A stretch of DNA of 64,000 bases from Streptomyces sp. WM6378 (GTDB lineage Bacteria > Actinomycetota > Actinomycetes > Streptomycetales > Streptomycetaceae). Below are positions 41,431 to 50,559 of the stretch, piece after piece (the stretch's first letter is position 1; the number at the start of each line of letters is the position of its first letter). The stretch is from contig NZ_LGDD01000300.1 of the NCBI RefSeq assembly GCF_001279695.1, positions 12,844 through 76,843 on the forward strand, written 5' to 3'. The notes below the pieces were generated by a model. The model had not been told where the DNA came from. It ran no database searches and worked only from the letters and a program-made list of their open reading frames with translations. The position numbers and the translations under genes were made by a program.

Positions 41431-41805
41431 ATGGCGCTGAGAGTGGACGAGGCCGAGCAGGGCACGTGGACGGTGCTGCGGGTGAGCGGCGAGCTGGACC
41501 TGGTCACCGCGCCCAGACTGCGCCGGCAGGTGCACGAGGCGGTAGCCGAGGGCCGCCGCGATGTGGTCCTGGACCTGTCCGGTGTGCAGTTCTGCGATTC
41601 GAGCGGCGTGGGCGTGCTGATAGCGGCCCGCCGCCTGCTGCGCTCCTGCCAGGGCCGGCTGCGCCTGATCCTGCCCGCGCGCGGCGCCCTGGACGGCAGC
41701 CATGTGAACAAGGTGCTCGCCGCGCTCGGGGTGCGCCGCCTGTTCGAGGTGTACGAGGACGTGGGTTCGGCCGCCGACGACTTGGCGGAGCCGCTCTCCG
41801 CGTGA
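41431..41805 (+). CDS. STAS-domain anti-sigma factor antagonist
   Basis: A 124-residue SpoIIAA/RsbV-like protein. The phosphorylation site is Ser58 in VQFCDSSGVGVLI, at the SpoIIAA position. In its unphosphorylated form it would bind an RsbW-like kinase and free a sigma factor. It is divergent from the ECF sigma gene. That sigma's zinc-finger partner is not an RsbW kinase, so the direct target is probably elsewhere; the HATPase protein at 48764 is one candidate. Confidence 0.92.
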   Translation: MALRVDEAEQGTWTVLRVSGELDLVTAPRLRRQVHEAVAEGRRDVVLDLSGVQFCDSSGVGVLIAARRLLRSCQGRLRLILPARGALDGSHVNKVLAALGVRRLFEVYEDVGSAADDLAEPLSA

Positions 41806-41909
41806 AGCCGAGCCGCTCCCCGCGTAAAGAAGTCCCCCTGAAGCCACCCCCTGCGGTACTCCTCCGCGTAACCCTCTCGCCCGGCCGCCGTGAGTCGTAC
41901 GCTCCGGAC

Positions 41910-42440
41910 ATGGACAGTATGAACAGTCCCGAGAGTGCGGAGTACGAGCGCAGGGTGGCCGCCCGTTTCGCCTCCTTCGACCAGGACGGCAACGGCTGGA
42001 TCGATCGCGAGGACTTCTCGACGGCGGCGGCGGCGCTGCTCTCCGAGTTCGACACGACGGCCCGCTGCGACAAGGGGCAGGCGCTGTACGGCGGTGCCGA
42101 GGCGCTGTGGCAGGGCCTGGCCGGGATCGCGGACGTGGACGGCGACCAGCGGGTGACCCGGCAGGAGTTCGTGGGCGGCGCCCTCAAACGGCTGCGGGAC
42201 CGCACGACCGGGTTCACCGAGATCGCCCGGCCGTTCCTGCACGCCGCGTTCGCGGTGGCCGACACGGCCGGCGTCGGCACGGTGTCCGTGCCCGACGCCG
42301 AGCGCGCGCTGCGGGCCCTCGGCGTCTCGCCCGGGGTCGCGGCGGACGTGGCCGTGAGCCTGGACGACGACGCCGACGGCCGCATCACCGAACCGGACGC
42401 GGTGACCGCGTTCACCGCCTACTTCACGACGATGCCGTAG
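41910..42440 (+). CDS. EF-hand calcium-binding protein
   Basis: A 176-residue protein with four EF-hand loops: DQDGNGWIDREDF and DVDGDQRVTRQEF are canonical, DTAGVGTVSVPDA has lost several ligands, and DDDADGRITEPDA is near-canonical. This is the size and layout of the Streptomyces calmodulin-like (CabD-type) proteins. It probably buffers or senses calcium in the cytoplasm, as no signal peptide is present. It follows the STAS gene by 104 bases. Confidence 0.92.
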   Translation: MDSMNSPESAEYERRVAARFASFDQDGNGWIDREDFSTAAAALLSEFDTTARCDKGQALYGGAEALWQGLAGIADVDGDQRVTRQEFVGGALKRLRDRTTGFTEIARPFLHAAFAVADTAGVGTVSVPDAERALRALGVSPGVAADVAVSLDDDADGRITEPDAVTAFTAYFTTMP

Positions 42441-42458
42441 CGGGAGGCCCGTCGGGGC

Positions 42459-43403
42459 TCAGTGCCAGTTCCAGTCGATCAGTGTGCGCAGGGTGTCCGA
42501 GTGGAAGTCGGGGAAGTCCATCGGGACGACGCCCAGGTGGGTCTGCTGGCTCAGGCGAGCGGCGAGATAGCTCTGTACGCCGGGCATGATCGAGTCCGCG
42601 TTGACCTTGGGCCAGCCACCGCCCGCGTAGCTCGTGAAGTTGATGTAGAGCTGCGCGGAGTTCTGGTCGTTGTAGGCGTTGTCGAACTGCTGGGTCACCT
42701 TGGCGGTCTTCTTCGACGGCCAGGACAGGCCCTGATAGATGTCCTGGAGCTTGATGTACTGGTTGGACAGGAAGTCGTTGTCGCCGCCCGGCCATTGCAG
42801 CACCGGCCAGTCGTTGTCGAACTGGGCGAGCAGCACGATCTTCCCGCGCGCCTCGCCGAGCGTGGGCACCCGGTCGGTGATCAGGAACCGGGACCGCCAG
42901 CCCTTCTGGTCGAGGTAGACGTTGAGGACGTTCTTGAAGTTGGCGCCGACGTCGTTGTTCGTCCCGTCCTCCTTCTTGAGCCGCATGAGGAGGACTTCAC
43001 CGGCGTGGCTGTCGAGGAAGGCCGCGCTCTGGGTGAGCACGTCGCCGAACGTCATGCCCTGGTAGAAGGCGGCGTGGTAGATCCCGAAGGCGTCGTTCAG
43101 ATGGCCTTCGAGCCCGTTGGCCCGGATGTCGAAGAAGCGGATGCCCTCCTGCAACTGCTGGGTGAGACCCCAGTTCTGGGTGTGCGACCACTCGGTGCCG
43201 TTGTTCGGGTTCGTGCAGCAGGAGTCGTGCGTTCCCGGGATCGTCATGCGCAGCAGGGACCGGCTGTCGGGCAGCGCCGCCATCCAGTTGGCGGGGTCCG
43301 CGCTCGCACGCGGCCGTACGGCGGCGTGGGCGGTGGCCGGGACGAGCGTGGTCGCACCGATGGCGGCGGCGCCGAGTATGAGGTGTCTGCGGGTGAGTTC
43401 CAT
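42459..43403 (-). CDS. Secreted phosphatidylinositol-specific phospholipase C
   Basis: A 314-residue PI-PLC X-domain enzyme that cleaves PI to diacylglycerol and cyclic inositol phosphate. A Tat-type signal (TRRHLILGAAAIGATTLVPA) is cut near residue 28. The catalytic histidines are His59 in IPGTHDSCC and His110 in GIYHAAF, with RFFDIRANG between them. It lies 38 bases after the acyl-CoA ligase stop in the same direction and could be its operon partner, although their functions differ. Confidence 0.92.
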   Translation of the reverse strand: MELTRRHLILGAAAIGATTLVPATAHAAVRPRASADPANWMAALPDSRSLLRMTIPGTHDSCCTNPNNGTEWSHTQNWGLTQQLQEGIRFFDIRANGLEGHLNDAFGIYHAAFYQGMTFGDVLTQSAAFLDSHAGEVLLMRLKKEDGTNNDVGANFKNVLNVYLDQKGWRSRFLITDRVPTLGEARGKIVLLAQFDNDWPVLQWPGGDNDFLSNQYIKLQDIYQGLSWPSKKTAKVTQQFDNAYNDQNSAQLYINFTSYAGGGWPKVNADSIMPGVQSYLAARLSQQTHLGVVPMDFPDFHSDTLRTLIDWNWH

Positions 43404-43441
43404 GCGGTCCGTCCTCGTGGGGGAGTGGCAGGGCGCTGGGG

Positions 43442-44977
43442 TCATGCCCCGCCGAAGCGTTCCCGCAACTTGTATTTCAGTACCTTCCGCAGTGTCTCGT
43501 TCCTCGGCAGCGCCTCCACCACCTCAAGCCGCTCGGGCAGCTTGTGCACCGAGAGCCCCTGTGAGCGCAGGTAGGAGGTGATCTGAGACAGCGTCAACTC
43601 ACCTGCCCCAGGCGGCTGTTCGACGACGGCGCACACCAGCTCGCCCCTCTCGGGGTCCGGCAGTCCGACCACGGCGGCATCGCCCACCGCCGGGTGCGCG
43701 TGCAGCAGGTCCTCGATCTCCTTGGCGGAGATGTTCTCGCCCTTGCGGATGATGATGTCCTTGATGCGGCCGGTCAGGACGAGGTGTCCGGAGGCCCGCA
43801 CATGCCCCACGTCGCCGGTGATGAGGAAGCCGTCGGCGTCGAAGACGGTCTTCGACTGGGCCGGGTCGAGATAGCCCCGGCACACCGCCTCGCCGCGCAG
43901 CCGCACCTCGCCGTCGACGCCGGGCGGCACCGGCCGGCCGGCCTCGTCGGTGATGCGGATCTCCATGCCGGGCGGGGGGCAGCCCTCGGTGGTGGCCAGG
44001 TTCTCGGCGGTGTCGTCCGGGGCACCCATCGTGATCATCGGGACTTCGGTCATGCCGTACCCGTGGGTGAGCTGCACGCCCATCTCCCGTACGACCGCGT
44101 GGTAGACCTCGGGCGGCTTCGGCGCGCCGCCGCCCGCTAGCAGCCGGAGCGTCGGGATGACCTTCTGGCCGGGCTGTTTGCGCTGCTCGGCCAGGAACAT
44201 CGAGTAGAAGGCGGTCGAGCCGCCGGCCACCGTGACGCCGTGGCGGCGGTACTCCTCCAGCGCGTCCGGCAGCGCGAAGTGCTCGAACATCACGGCGGGG
44301 AAGCCGTAGAGCAGCAGCATCACCGTGTAGTCGGGCCCGGCTATGTGGGCGAACGGGAAAGCCATCGAGCCGACGTCGGCCGCCGACAGGTGCAGCGCGT
44401 GCGCGAGGCAGGAGCCGCCCGCGATCAGCGAACGGTCGCTGTGCAGCACGCCCTTGGGGTCGGAGGTGGTGCCGGAGGTCCAGTAGATCCAGCGTACGGA
44501 GGTGCCATCGCCCGGCGGGGGCGGCAGCAACTCCGGTTCGCCGTCCGGAAGTTCGTCGTAGGCCTCGAAGATTCCCCGGGCGCCGAGCCGTCGGGCCATC
44601 GCGGTGTGGTCGAAGCCGCGCCACACGCCCGGCGCCGCGAAGAACTCCGCGTTCGACTCGCGCAGCGCGAAGCCCACCTCGCGGTCCCGGTAGAACGGGA
44701 TCACCGGGGACTGGACCGCGCCGAGCCGGGCGAGCGCGAACGACAGGACCGCCGTCTCGATCCGGGTCGGCAGCTGCCAGGCGACCACGCTTCCGGGCCG
44801 TACGCCCATGCCGTACAGGCCCGCCGCCACCCGTTCGCAGCGTTCGCGCAGGGCGCCGAAGGTGAGGGTGCGCTCCCCCTGGAGGAGGACCGGGCGGTCC
44901 GGGGTGAGCTCGGCGCGGCGTTCGATCAGCTCCCACAGCGTGCGTGCGGAACCCAGGGTGTGTGCGGTGTCGGTCAT
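43442..44977 (-). CDS. Acyl-CoA ligase (ANL superfamily)
   Basis: A 511-residue adenylate-forming ligase. Motifs: WIYWTSGTTSDPKGVLHSD (P-loop), HGYGMTE, GFLITGDVGHV and RIKDIIIRKGENISAKEIED, with the catalytic Lys in NETLRKVLKYKL. It activates a carboxylic acid to the CoA thioester and is likely the first step of the pathway in this region. Two tandem CTGAC-type operators stand between its ribosome site and the divergent amidohydrolase gene. The substrate cannot be read from sequence. Confidence 0.92.
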   Translation of the reverse strand: MTDTAHTLGSARTLWELIERRAELTPDRPVLLQGERTLTFGALRERCERVAAGLYGMGVRPGSVVAWQLPTRIETAVLSFALARLGAVQSPVIPFYRDREVGFALRESNAEFFAAPGVWRGFDHTAMARRLGARGIFEAYDELPDGEPELLPPPPGDGTSVRWIYWTSGTTSDPKGVLHSDRSLIAGGSCLAHALHLSAADVGSMAFPFAHIAGPDYTVMLLLYGFPAVMFEHFALPDALEEYRRHGVTVAGGSTAFYSMFLAEQRKQPGQKVIPTLRLLAGGGAPKPPEVYHAVVREMGVQLTHGYGMTEVPMITMGAPDDTAENLATTEGCPPPGMEIRITDEAGRPVPPGVDGEVRLRGEAVCRGYLDPAQSKTVFDADGFLITGDVGHVRASGHLVLTGRIKDIIIRKGENISAKEIEDLLHAHPAVGDAAVVGLPDPERGELVCAVVEQPPGAGELTLSQITSYLRSQGLSVHKLPERLEVVEALPRNETLRKVLKYKLRERFGGA

Positions 44978-44991
44978 GCGGGGCCTCCGAG

Positions 44992-45022
44992 CTGACGGTC
45001 AATCAAGCTGACGGTCTGTCAG
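44992..45022. promoter_or_regulatory. Two tandem CTGAC-N5-GTCAG operators
   Basis: The second copy (45008-45022) is perfect, CTGACGGTCTGTCAG; the first (44992-45006) keeps only its left half, CTGACGGTCAATCAA. They are offset by 16 bases and lie upstream of the acyl-CoA ligase start. Confidence 0.75.
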
Positions 45023-45085
45023 ATTTGGCGAGAGCGTAGGCCCCCGCTCCTTGCTGGTCCAGATGCGGGAGGGCTAGCCTGAAAT

Positions 45086-45100
45086 CTGATTGGCAATCAG
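45086..45100. promoter_or_regulatory. Variant operator before the amidohydrolase gene
   Basis: CTGATTGGCAATCAG, extended to a perfect 8-base inverted repeat, ATCTGATT and AATCAGAT, about a 3-base centre (45084-45102). Same 15-base layout as the CTGAC sites with both arms changed to CTGAT. It ends 16 bases before the start. Confidence 0.65.
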
Positions 45101-45118
45101 ATATGCGGAGGGGACCTC

Positions 45119-46324
45119 ATGACCGAACTGCCGCGGATCGTCAGCGTCGACGACCATGTGATCGAACCGGCCCATCTCTTCGACGTCTGGCTGCCCGCCA
45201 GGTACCGCGACCGAGGACCCCAGCCGCTGACCGCCGGAATCGGTGAACTGGCGTACGTGGCGGGCAAATACCAGATCACGATGGACCCCGACGGGCCGCC
45301 GACCGACTGGTGGATCTACGAGGACCTGAGGTTCCCGTACAAGCGCAACATCGCCGCCGTCGGCTTCGACCGCGACGACATGACCCTCGAAGGCATCACC
45401 CGGGCCGAGATGCGGCGCGGCTGCTGGGACCCCAAGGCGCGCCTGGCGGACATGGACCTCAACCACGTCGAGGCCTCGCTCTGCTTCCCGACCTTCCCGC
45501 GGTTCTGCGGCCAGACCTTCGCCGAGGCCCAGGACAAGGAAGTGGCCCTCGCCTGTGTCCGCGCCTACAACGACTGGATGGTCGAGGAGTGGTGCGGCGA
45601 CAGCGGAGGCCGGCTCGTCCCGCTCTGCATCATCCCGCTGTGGGACATCGACCTCGCCGTCGCCGAGATCCGGCGCAACGCCGCGCGCGGGGTGCGCGCG
45701 GTGACGTTCTCCGAGATCCCCACGCACCTCGGCCTGCCGTCCATCCACTCCGGCTACTGGGACCCGTTCTTCGCGGTCTGCCAGGAGACCGGCACGGTGG
45801 TCAACATGCACATCGGCAGCAGCTCGCAGATGCCCGCCGCCTCCCCCGACGCCCCGCCCGCCGTGCAGGCCTCGCTGAGCTTCAACAACGCGATGGCGTC
45901 GATGATGGACTTCCTGTTCAGCGGGGTGCTCGTGAGGTTCCCGAGCCTCAAACTCGCCTACAGCGAAGGGCAGATGGGCTGGATCCCGTACGCCCTGGAA
46001 CGCGCGGACGACGTGTGGGAGGAGCACCGGGCCTGGGGCGGGGTGCGCGATCTGATCCCCGAGCCGCCGTCCACGTACTACTACCGGCAGATCTTCTGCT
46101 GCTTCTTCCGCGACAAGCACGGGGTGGCGTCCCTGGACGTGGTCGGCCGCGACAACGCGACCTTCGAGACGGACTACCCGCACGTCGACTCGACCTTCCC
46201 GCACACCAAGGAGGTCGCCCTCGACCACATGAAGGGCCTCGACGACGAGACCGTCTACAAGCTGATGCGCGGCAACGCGATCCGCATGCTGGGCCTCGAT
46301 CTCGACCGCGACCGGGCCCGCTGA
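45119..46324 (+). CDS. ACMSD-like amidohydrolase
   Basis: A 401-residue protein of the amidohydrolase-2 family. The N-terminal metal motif is the D-x-H variant VDDHVIEPAHLF. A central His is in VVNMHIGSSSQ and the C-terminal TDYPHVDSTFP carries the late metal-binding Asp. Relatives are decarboxylases and hydrolases acting on ring-cleavage products. GGAGGGGA precedes the ATG. The stop overlaps the next start (TGATG), so it is the first gene of a three-gene operon with two acyl-CoA dehydrogenases. Confidence 0.88.
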   Translation: MTELPRIVSVDDHVIEPAHLFDVWLPARYRDRGPQPLTAGIGELAYVAGKYQITMDPDGPPTDWWIYEDLRFPYKRNIAAVGFDRDDMTLEGITRAEMRRGCWDPKARLADMDLNHVEASLCFPTFPRFCGQTFAEAQDKEVALACVRAYNDWMVEEWCGDSGGRLVPLCIIPLWDIDLAVAEIRRNAARGVRAVTFSEIPTHLGLPSIHSGYWDPFFAVCQETGTVVNMHIGSSSQMPAASPDAPPAVQASLSFNNAMASMMDFLFSGVLVRFPSLKLAYSEGQMGWIPYALERADDVWEEHRAWGGVRDLIPEPPSTYYYRQIFCCFFRDKHGVASLDVVGRDNATFETDYPHVDSTFPHTKEVALDHMKGLDDETVYKLMRGNAIRMLGLDLDRDRAR

Positions 46325-47487
46325 TGGACCTGACGTACACCGACGAGGAGGAGGCCTTCCGGGCCCGGCTGCGCGAATGGCTGACGGTCTCGCTGCCCAA
46401 ACTCCCGCCGAAACCGGACCCGTTGGACTGGCCGGCGCGCCGGGCGTGCGACACCACCTGGCAGCGGATGCTGTACGACGCCGGATACGCGGGCCTGCAC
46501 TGGCCCGAGGCGTCCGGGGGCCGGGGCGCCACGCCCACGCAGCACCTCATCTACCTGGAGGAGACCGAGAAGGCGGGCGCGCCGTACGTCGGCGCGAACT
46601 TCGTCGGGCTGCTGCACGCGGGCCCCACCATCGCCGCCGAGGGCACCCCCGAACAGCGGGCGCGCTGGCTGCCGCCGGTGCTGCGCGGCGACGAGATCTG
46701 GTGCCAGGGCTTCAGCGAACCGGACGCGGGCTCCGACCTCGCGGCGCTGCGCACCCGCGCGGTCCGCGACGGCGACGACTACGTGGTGACCGGCTCGAAG
46801 ATCTGGACCTCGCACGCCGAAGTGGCCGACTGGTGCGAGCTGCTGGTGCGCACCGAGCCCATCAGCGCGGCGGTGCCCAAACACCGGGGCATCACCTGGC
46901 TGGCCCTGCCGATGGACGCGCCCGGGGTCACGGTCCGCCCGTTGCGCACGCTCGCCGGTTCGGCCGAGTTCGCCGAGGTGTTCCTCGACGAGGTCCGGGT
47001 GCCGGTCGCCAACCGGGTGGGCGCGGAGAACGACGGCTGGCGCGTCACGATGGTGACCCTGTCCTTCGAGCGCGGCACAGCCTTCGTGGGGGAAGTGGTG
47101 GCCTGCCGCAGGACGCTCGCCCGAATCGCGGCGGCGGCGAAGGAGAACGGAAGCTGGGACGACCCGGCGCTCAGGCGTCAACTCGGGCTGCTCAACGCGC
47201 AGTTCACGGCCCTGTGGCGGCTGACCCAGTGGAACGTGAGCGAGTCGCAGCGCGTCGGCGGGGTCCCCGGTATCGGCGGCTCGGTCTTCAAGCTGCGCTA
47301 CTCGCACGCCCGCCAGGAGCTGTACGACACCGCCGCCCGGGTCCTCGGCCCGGACTCGCTGGACCTCGACCACGAGTGGACCCTGGACCGCCTGTCGTCG
47401 CTCTCGTACACCATCGCCGCGGGCACGTCGCAGATCCAGCGGAACATCGTCGCCGAGCGCATCCTCGGCCTGCCCAAGGGGCGCTGA
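46324..47487 (+). CDS. Acyl-CoA dehydrogenase, larger subunit
   Basis: A 387-residue flavoprotein: WCQGFSEPDAGSDLAALRTRA (FAD/substrate contact), KIWTSHAEVADWC, and a C-terminal AGTSQIQRNIVAERILGLP. Full-length ACAD fold. It begins on the last base of the amidohydrolase stop and ends on the first base of the next gene. Short partner ACADs of this sort often form alpha-2/beta-2 enzymes with bulky CoA substrates such as steroid side chains or cyclic acids. Confidence 0.92.
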   Translation: MDLTYTDEEEAFRARLREWLTVSLPKLPPKPDPLDWPARRACDTTWQRMLYDAGYAGLHWPEASGGRGATPTQHLIYLEETEKAGAPYVGANFVGLLHAGPTIAAEGTPEQRARWLPPVLRGDEIWCQGFSEPDAGSDLAALRTRAVRDGDDYVVTGSKIWTSHAEVADWCELLVRTEPISAAVPKHRGITWLALPMDAPGVTVRPLRTLAGSAEFAEVFLDEVRVPVANRVGAENDGWRVTMVTLSFERGTAFVGEVVACRRTLARIAAAAKENGSWDDPALRRQLGLLNAQFTALWRLTQWNVSESQRVGGVPGIGGSVFKLRYSHARQELYDTAARVLGPDSLDLDHEWTLDRLSSLSYTIAAGTSQIQRNIVAERILGLPKGR

Positions 47488-48347
47488 TGGACTTCCAACT
47501 CACCGACGACCAACGGGCGTTGCAGGCGGGCATGCGCGAGCTCCTCGCGGCGCGGTTCGACCGGGAGGCGCTGCGGGCGGCGGTGGACCGGCCAGGCCTC
47601 GACCGATCGCTGTGGCGCGCGCTGGGAGACGCCGGGTTCTTCGCCCTGCGGCTGCCCGAACGCGAGGGCGGGGTGGGGCTCGGGCTGCCCGAAGCGGTGC
47701 TCGTGTTCGAGGAGGCGGGCCGGGCACTGCTGCCGGGCCCGCTGGTGGCGACCCACCTGGCGGCCGGGACCGTGGAAGGCGCGGCGACCGGTGAGGCGGT
47801 GGTGACCCGGGTCGACGGCGCTCTGGTCGCCTGGCTTGACGAAGCCGATCACGTACAGGGAGGCGCCGGCGAGGCGACCCCCGTCCGCTCGCTCGACCCG
47901 CTGACGCCGCTGCACCGCACGCACGGGACCCGTACGGCCACCGTTGTCGAGGCCGTCCTCCTGAGCGCCGCCGAGCAACTCGGCAGCGCGGCCCGCAGCA
48001 CCGACCTCGCGGTCCAACACGCGCGAGGGCGTGAGCAGTTCGGGCAGCCGGTGGGTGCCTTCCAGGCCGTGAAGCACCTGTGCGCGGACATGCTCGTACG
48101 GACCGAGGTGGCGCGGGCGGCGGTCTACGCGGCGGCCGTGACCGAGGACCCGTACGAGATCGCCGGGGCCAAGCTGCTCGCGGACGAGGCGGCCGTGCGG
48201 GGGGCGCGGGACTGTCTCCAGGTGCACGGCGGGATGGGGTTCACCTGGGAGGCCGATGTGCATCTGCACCTCAAGCGGGCCTGGGTGCGGGCCGGGCAGT
48301 GGCAGTCGGCGGAGCAGGCGACCGAGACGCTCGCCTCGGCGCTGTAG
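47487..48347 (+). CDS. Acyl-CoA dehydrogenase, shorter subunit
   Basis: A 286-residue ACAD, about 100 residues shorter than usual. The middle beta-domain is reduced: after the N-terminal helical domain it goes almost directly to AEQLGSAARSTDLAVQHARG, then REQFGQPVGAFQAVK and QVHGGMGFTWEADVHLHLKRA. The FAD-binding beta-domain motif seen in its partner (CQGFSEPDAGSD) is missing. This is the pattern of the small subunit in heteromeric ACADs, so it probably works only with the protein encoded just upstream (TGATG overlap). Confidence 0.88.
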   Translation: MDFQLTDDQRALQAGMRELLAARFDREALRAAVDRPGLDRSLWRALGDAGFFALRLPEREGGVGLGLPEAVLVFEEAGRALLPGPLVATHLAAGTVEGAATGEAVVTRVDGALVAWLDEADHVQGGAGEATPVRSLDPLTPLHRTHGTRTATVVEAVLLSAAEQLGSAARSTDLAVQHARGREQFGQPVGAFQAVKHLCADMLVRTEVARAAVYAAAVTEDPYEIAGAKLLADEAAVRGARDCLQVHGGMGFTWEADVHLHLKRAWVRAGQWQSAEQATETLASAL

Positions 48348-48763
48348 GCCGGGCCGAGCGGATGGCCCGTGCACGGTGAACGGTCACGATGCGTTGACGG
48401 TCGGCGGCCCGGCGGGCTCGCCACGAGCCGGAGTCGGGGGCGCTCTCCGGTACTCTCCGTGGGATGCGAGTGGTGGTGTGGCGCGGCTCTCCCGGTGTTG
48501 CCAGTGCGGCGGCTCCGGGCCCGGGACCGCACGCCGCCCGCACCGCCCGGAGGCGTCGTACGCGCCTCCGTTCGGTTTCTCTCAAGATGAGCCGCACAGT
48601 ATGCACTACGCATACTCCTTCGCGCTGGAATATGCCCGAAGCGCTTGTTGCGGTGACTGTACGTCAACCATGCTGTCTCCCATGGGAATCACGTTCCGTG
48701 ACCCCGATGGTGGTCCCTGTGAGGCGCGAGGCGATGTGTCCGCCGGTTCGGATGGTGTGAACG
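48348..48763. other. 416-base intergenic region with two inverted repeats
   Basis: An 8-base stem at 48548-48570 (CGGAGGCG and complement) could end the dehydrogenase operon. A 6-base palindrome, GTATGC-ACTAC-GCATAC, at 48599-48616 lies in a lower-GC stretch and may be an operator or promoter element for the ATPase gene downstream. Open frames through here have no ribosome site and no recognisable product. Confidence 0.5.
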
Positions 48764-49285
48764 GTGCAGGTGCTTCAGGTGCAGTTGGAGGTCGGGCCGG
48801 ATCCCGCCGAGGTGGGCCGGGCCCGGAAGTGGGCGCGCTCGCGGTTGGCGGGATGCGGCATAGGGCTCGATGAGCCGTGTGCCGAGACCTTGATCCTGTT
48901 GATCTCGGAGCTCGTCACCAACGCCGTGGTGCACACGGGCTGTCCGGCGGTGCTGCGGATGCTGCTCGGGCCCCCCGAGGGCGGCACCGTCCGGGTCGAG
49001 GTGGCCGACACCAGCTGTTGTCCGCCCAAGCCGCGCCATGCGCAGGGCGACGACACCAACGGGCGCGGCCTCGAACTCGTCGACGGCCTCGCCGACCGCT
49101 GGGGCTGGCGGGCCGAGGGCGTGGGCAAGTCGATCTGGTGCGAGGTGGACCGCGACGCGCCCGAGGCGCTGTCGGCACCGGAGCGTTCGGGGCACTCGGG
49201 GCTCAAGGAGCGTTCGGGGCGCACGGACGGGGCGTACGGCAGCGGGGCGTACGAACCCCCGTGCGCTGTCACAAATACGGCATAA
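48764..49285 (+). CDS. RsbW-like HATPase regulator
   Basis: A 173-residue GHKL ATPase of the anti-sigma kinase type: N box ISELVTNAVVHTG, G1 VEVADTSCCPP in place of the usual DxGxG, and G2 GRGLELVDGLADRWG. The first glycine-rich loop is degenerate, so ATP binding needs testing. The last 45 residues are Ser/Gly-rich tail. The GTG start has only a weak GGATGG upstream. Proteins of this type are numerous in Streptomyces and act with STAS antagonists such as the one at 41431. Confidence 0.85.
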   Translation: MQVLQVQLEVGPDPAEVGRARKWARSRLAGCGIGLDEPCAETLILLISELVTNAVVHTGCPAVLRMLLGPPEGGTVRVEVADTSCCPPKPRHAQGDDTNGRGLELVDGLADRWGWRAEGVGKSIWCEVDRDAPEALSAPERSGHSGLKERSGRTDGAYGSGAYEPPCAVTNTA

Positions 49286-49545
49286 CTCACGAATCCTTCA
49301 GTGGGTGTTGACGCGTGGTGTCGGCCTGATCACTCTGGGATGAGCGATTCGTCGCGAGGGGACGCCGAGGACTCTGCACGGCCTCGGCGAGTGCGGGTCG
49401 TGGCACGGCGTCAGCTCCATCAGGGCGAGGCTCCTCTCAGGGCACACGAGGAGCGGAGCCGGAACGCCGATGCCGGGGTGGCGGCGACGGTGCCGCGCTC
49501 GGGGCGCGCACGCGGCGCCGCCATCCCGTGGATCCACCCGTGGAG

Positions 49546-50472
49546 CTAGAGGACCGCTATCGGCGCGACGGGGGTTCCGGTCGCCCCGACGAAGGGTTCC
49601 GGCATGGCGCTCAGCAGGAACGCGTACCGGGACGTCTCGGCGCAAGCGGTCGACAGGGCCTCCAGATTCCAGTTCTGGCCTTGGAGCATGCCCATCTCGA
49701 CGAGATCCAGGGCGTGGACGGGCAGCCACAGGTCCTCGATCTCGGGCGGGAAGATCTCGAAGGTGAGGGTGTCGTTGGCGACGGCGGCGACGTCCCGCGC
49801 GTGGAACCACTCGGGCGTACGGACGGAGAGCCCCGGCGAGGGGTACCCGTAGCCGTGCTTGTCCCCGGCCAGGTACACCTGCATCTGCCCGGTGCGTACG
49901 AGGACGATGTCCCCGGCGCGCACGGTGACTCCCGCGAACTCCTCGGCCTCGGCCAGGTCTTCGGGGGTGACCGCGTGGCCGCCTTCGAGCCGGTCCAGGC
50001 CCTTGGCCCGGGCCACGTCGAGCAGGACCCCGCGCGAGACGATGTGGCCGGGCTTGTCGATGCCGCTGAACTCGGCGCCGCCGTGCGGGGTGATGGTGGC
50101 GGCGGGCCGGCCGTTGTAGATCTTCCCCGAGTGTGAGACGTGGGTCAGGGCGTCCCAGTGGGTGGCGGCCTGGAGCCCGAAGGTCACCGCGTCGTCGCTG
50201 CACGCGACGGTGCCGGGGCCGAAGATCTCCTGGTTGATCTGGACCATGGTGTGCAGCGGATTGACCCGCCCGGGGATGACGCCGGTCTGGACGCCGTCCT
50301 GCTGGAGGGGGAGGGCGAGGGGGATGCGGCGGCCGGAGCGGATGGTCGCGGCGGCCTGTCGCACGGTTTCGTCGGTGATGTGATTGAGCGTCCCGATTTC
50401 ATCCGCTGGCCCCCAACGGCCCCAGTTGTTCACGCGTTTGGCGATTTCGTGGAACTCGGACGGCAGTGACAT
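49546..50472 (-). CDS. Cyclase-family (KynB-like) metal hydrolase
   Basis: A 308-residue member of the putative cyclase / kynurenine formamidase fold. The metal site is the HxxxD pattern in ATHWDALTHVSHSGKIYNG, with a later Glu/His pair in TFEIFPPEIEDLWLPVHALDL. These enzymes hydrolyse amides, lactones or ring C-C bonds. GGAGG precedes the ATG. It is divergent from the SDR gene, with a CTGAC-type operator between them. It ends in AVL, with no gene for 260 bases beyond. Confidence 0.88.
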   Translation of the reverse strand: MSLPSEFHEIAKRVNNWGRWGPADEIGTLNHITDETVRQAAATIRSGRRIPLALPLQQDGVQTGVIPGRVNPLHTMVQINQEIFGPGTVACSDDAVTFGLQAATHWDALTHVSHSGKIYNGRPAATITPHGGAEFSGIDKPGHIVSRGVLLDVARAKGLDRLEGGHAVTPEDLAEAEEFAGVTVRAGDIVLVRTGQMQVYLAGDKHGYGYPSPGLSVRTPEWFHARDVAAVANDTLTFEIFPPEIEDLWLPVHALDLVEMGMLQGQNWNLEALSTACAETSRYAFLLSAMPEPFVGATGTPVAPIAVL

Positions 50473-50505
50473 ACGCGTTCCTCCCGGGGGCTTGTGGTGG
50501 AGCAT

Positions 50506-50537
50506 CTGACGGGTCATAGAATCTAACGGTCCGTCAG
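50506..50537. promoter_or_regulatory. CTGAC-type operators between cyclase and SDR genes
   Basis: CTAACGGTCCGTCAG at 50523-50537 has one mismatch to the palindrome. A half site, CTGACGGGTCAT, stands 17 bases to its left. The layout matches the pair at 44992-45022. Confidence 0.65.
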
Positions 50538-50559
50538 AAACCGCGGGAAGGGGCCGGAC

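Noticed and set aside
48601..48873. An open frame starting ATG-CAC-TAC before the HATPase gene
   Set aside because: There is no ribosome site, and the frame overlaps the HATPase gene out of register with a low-complexity product.
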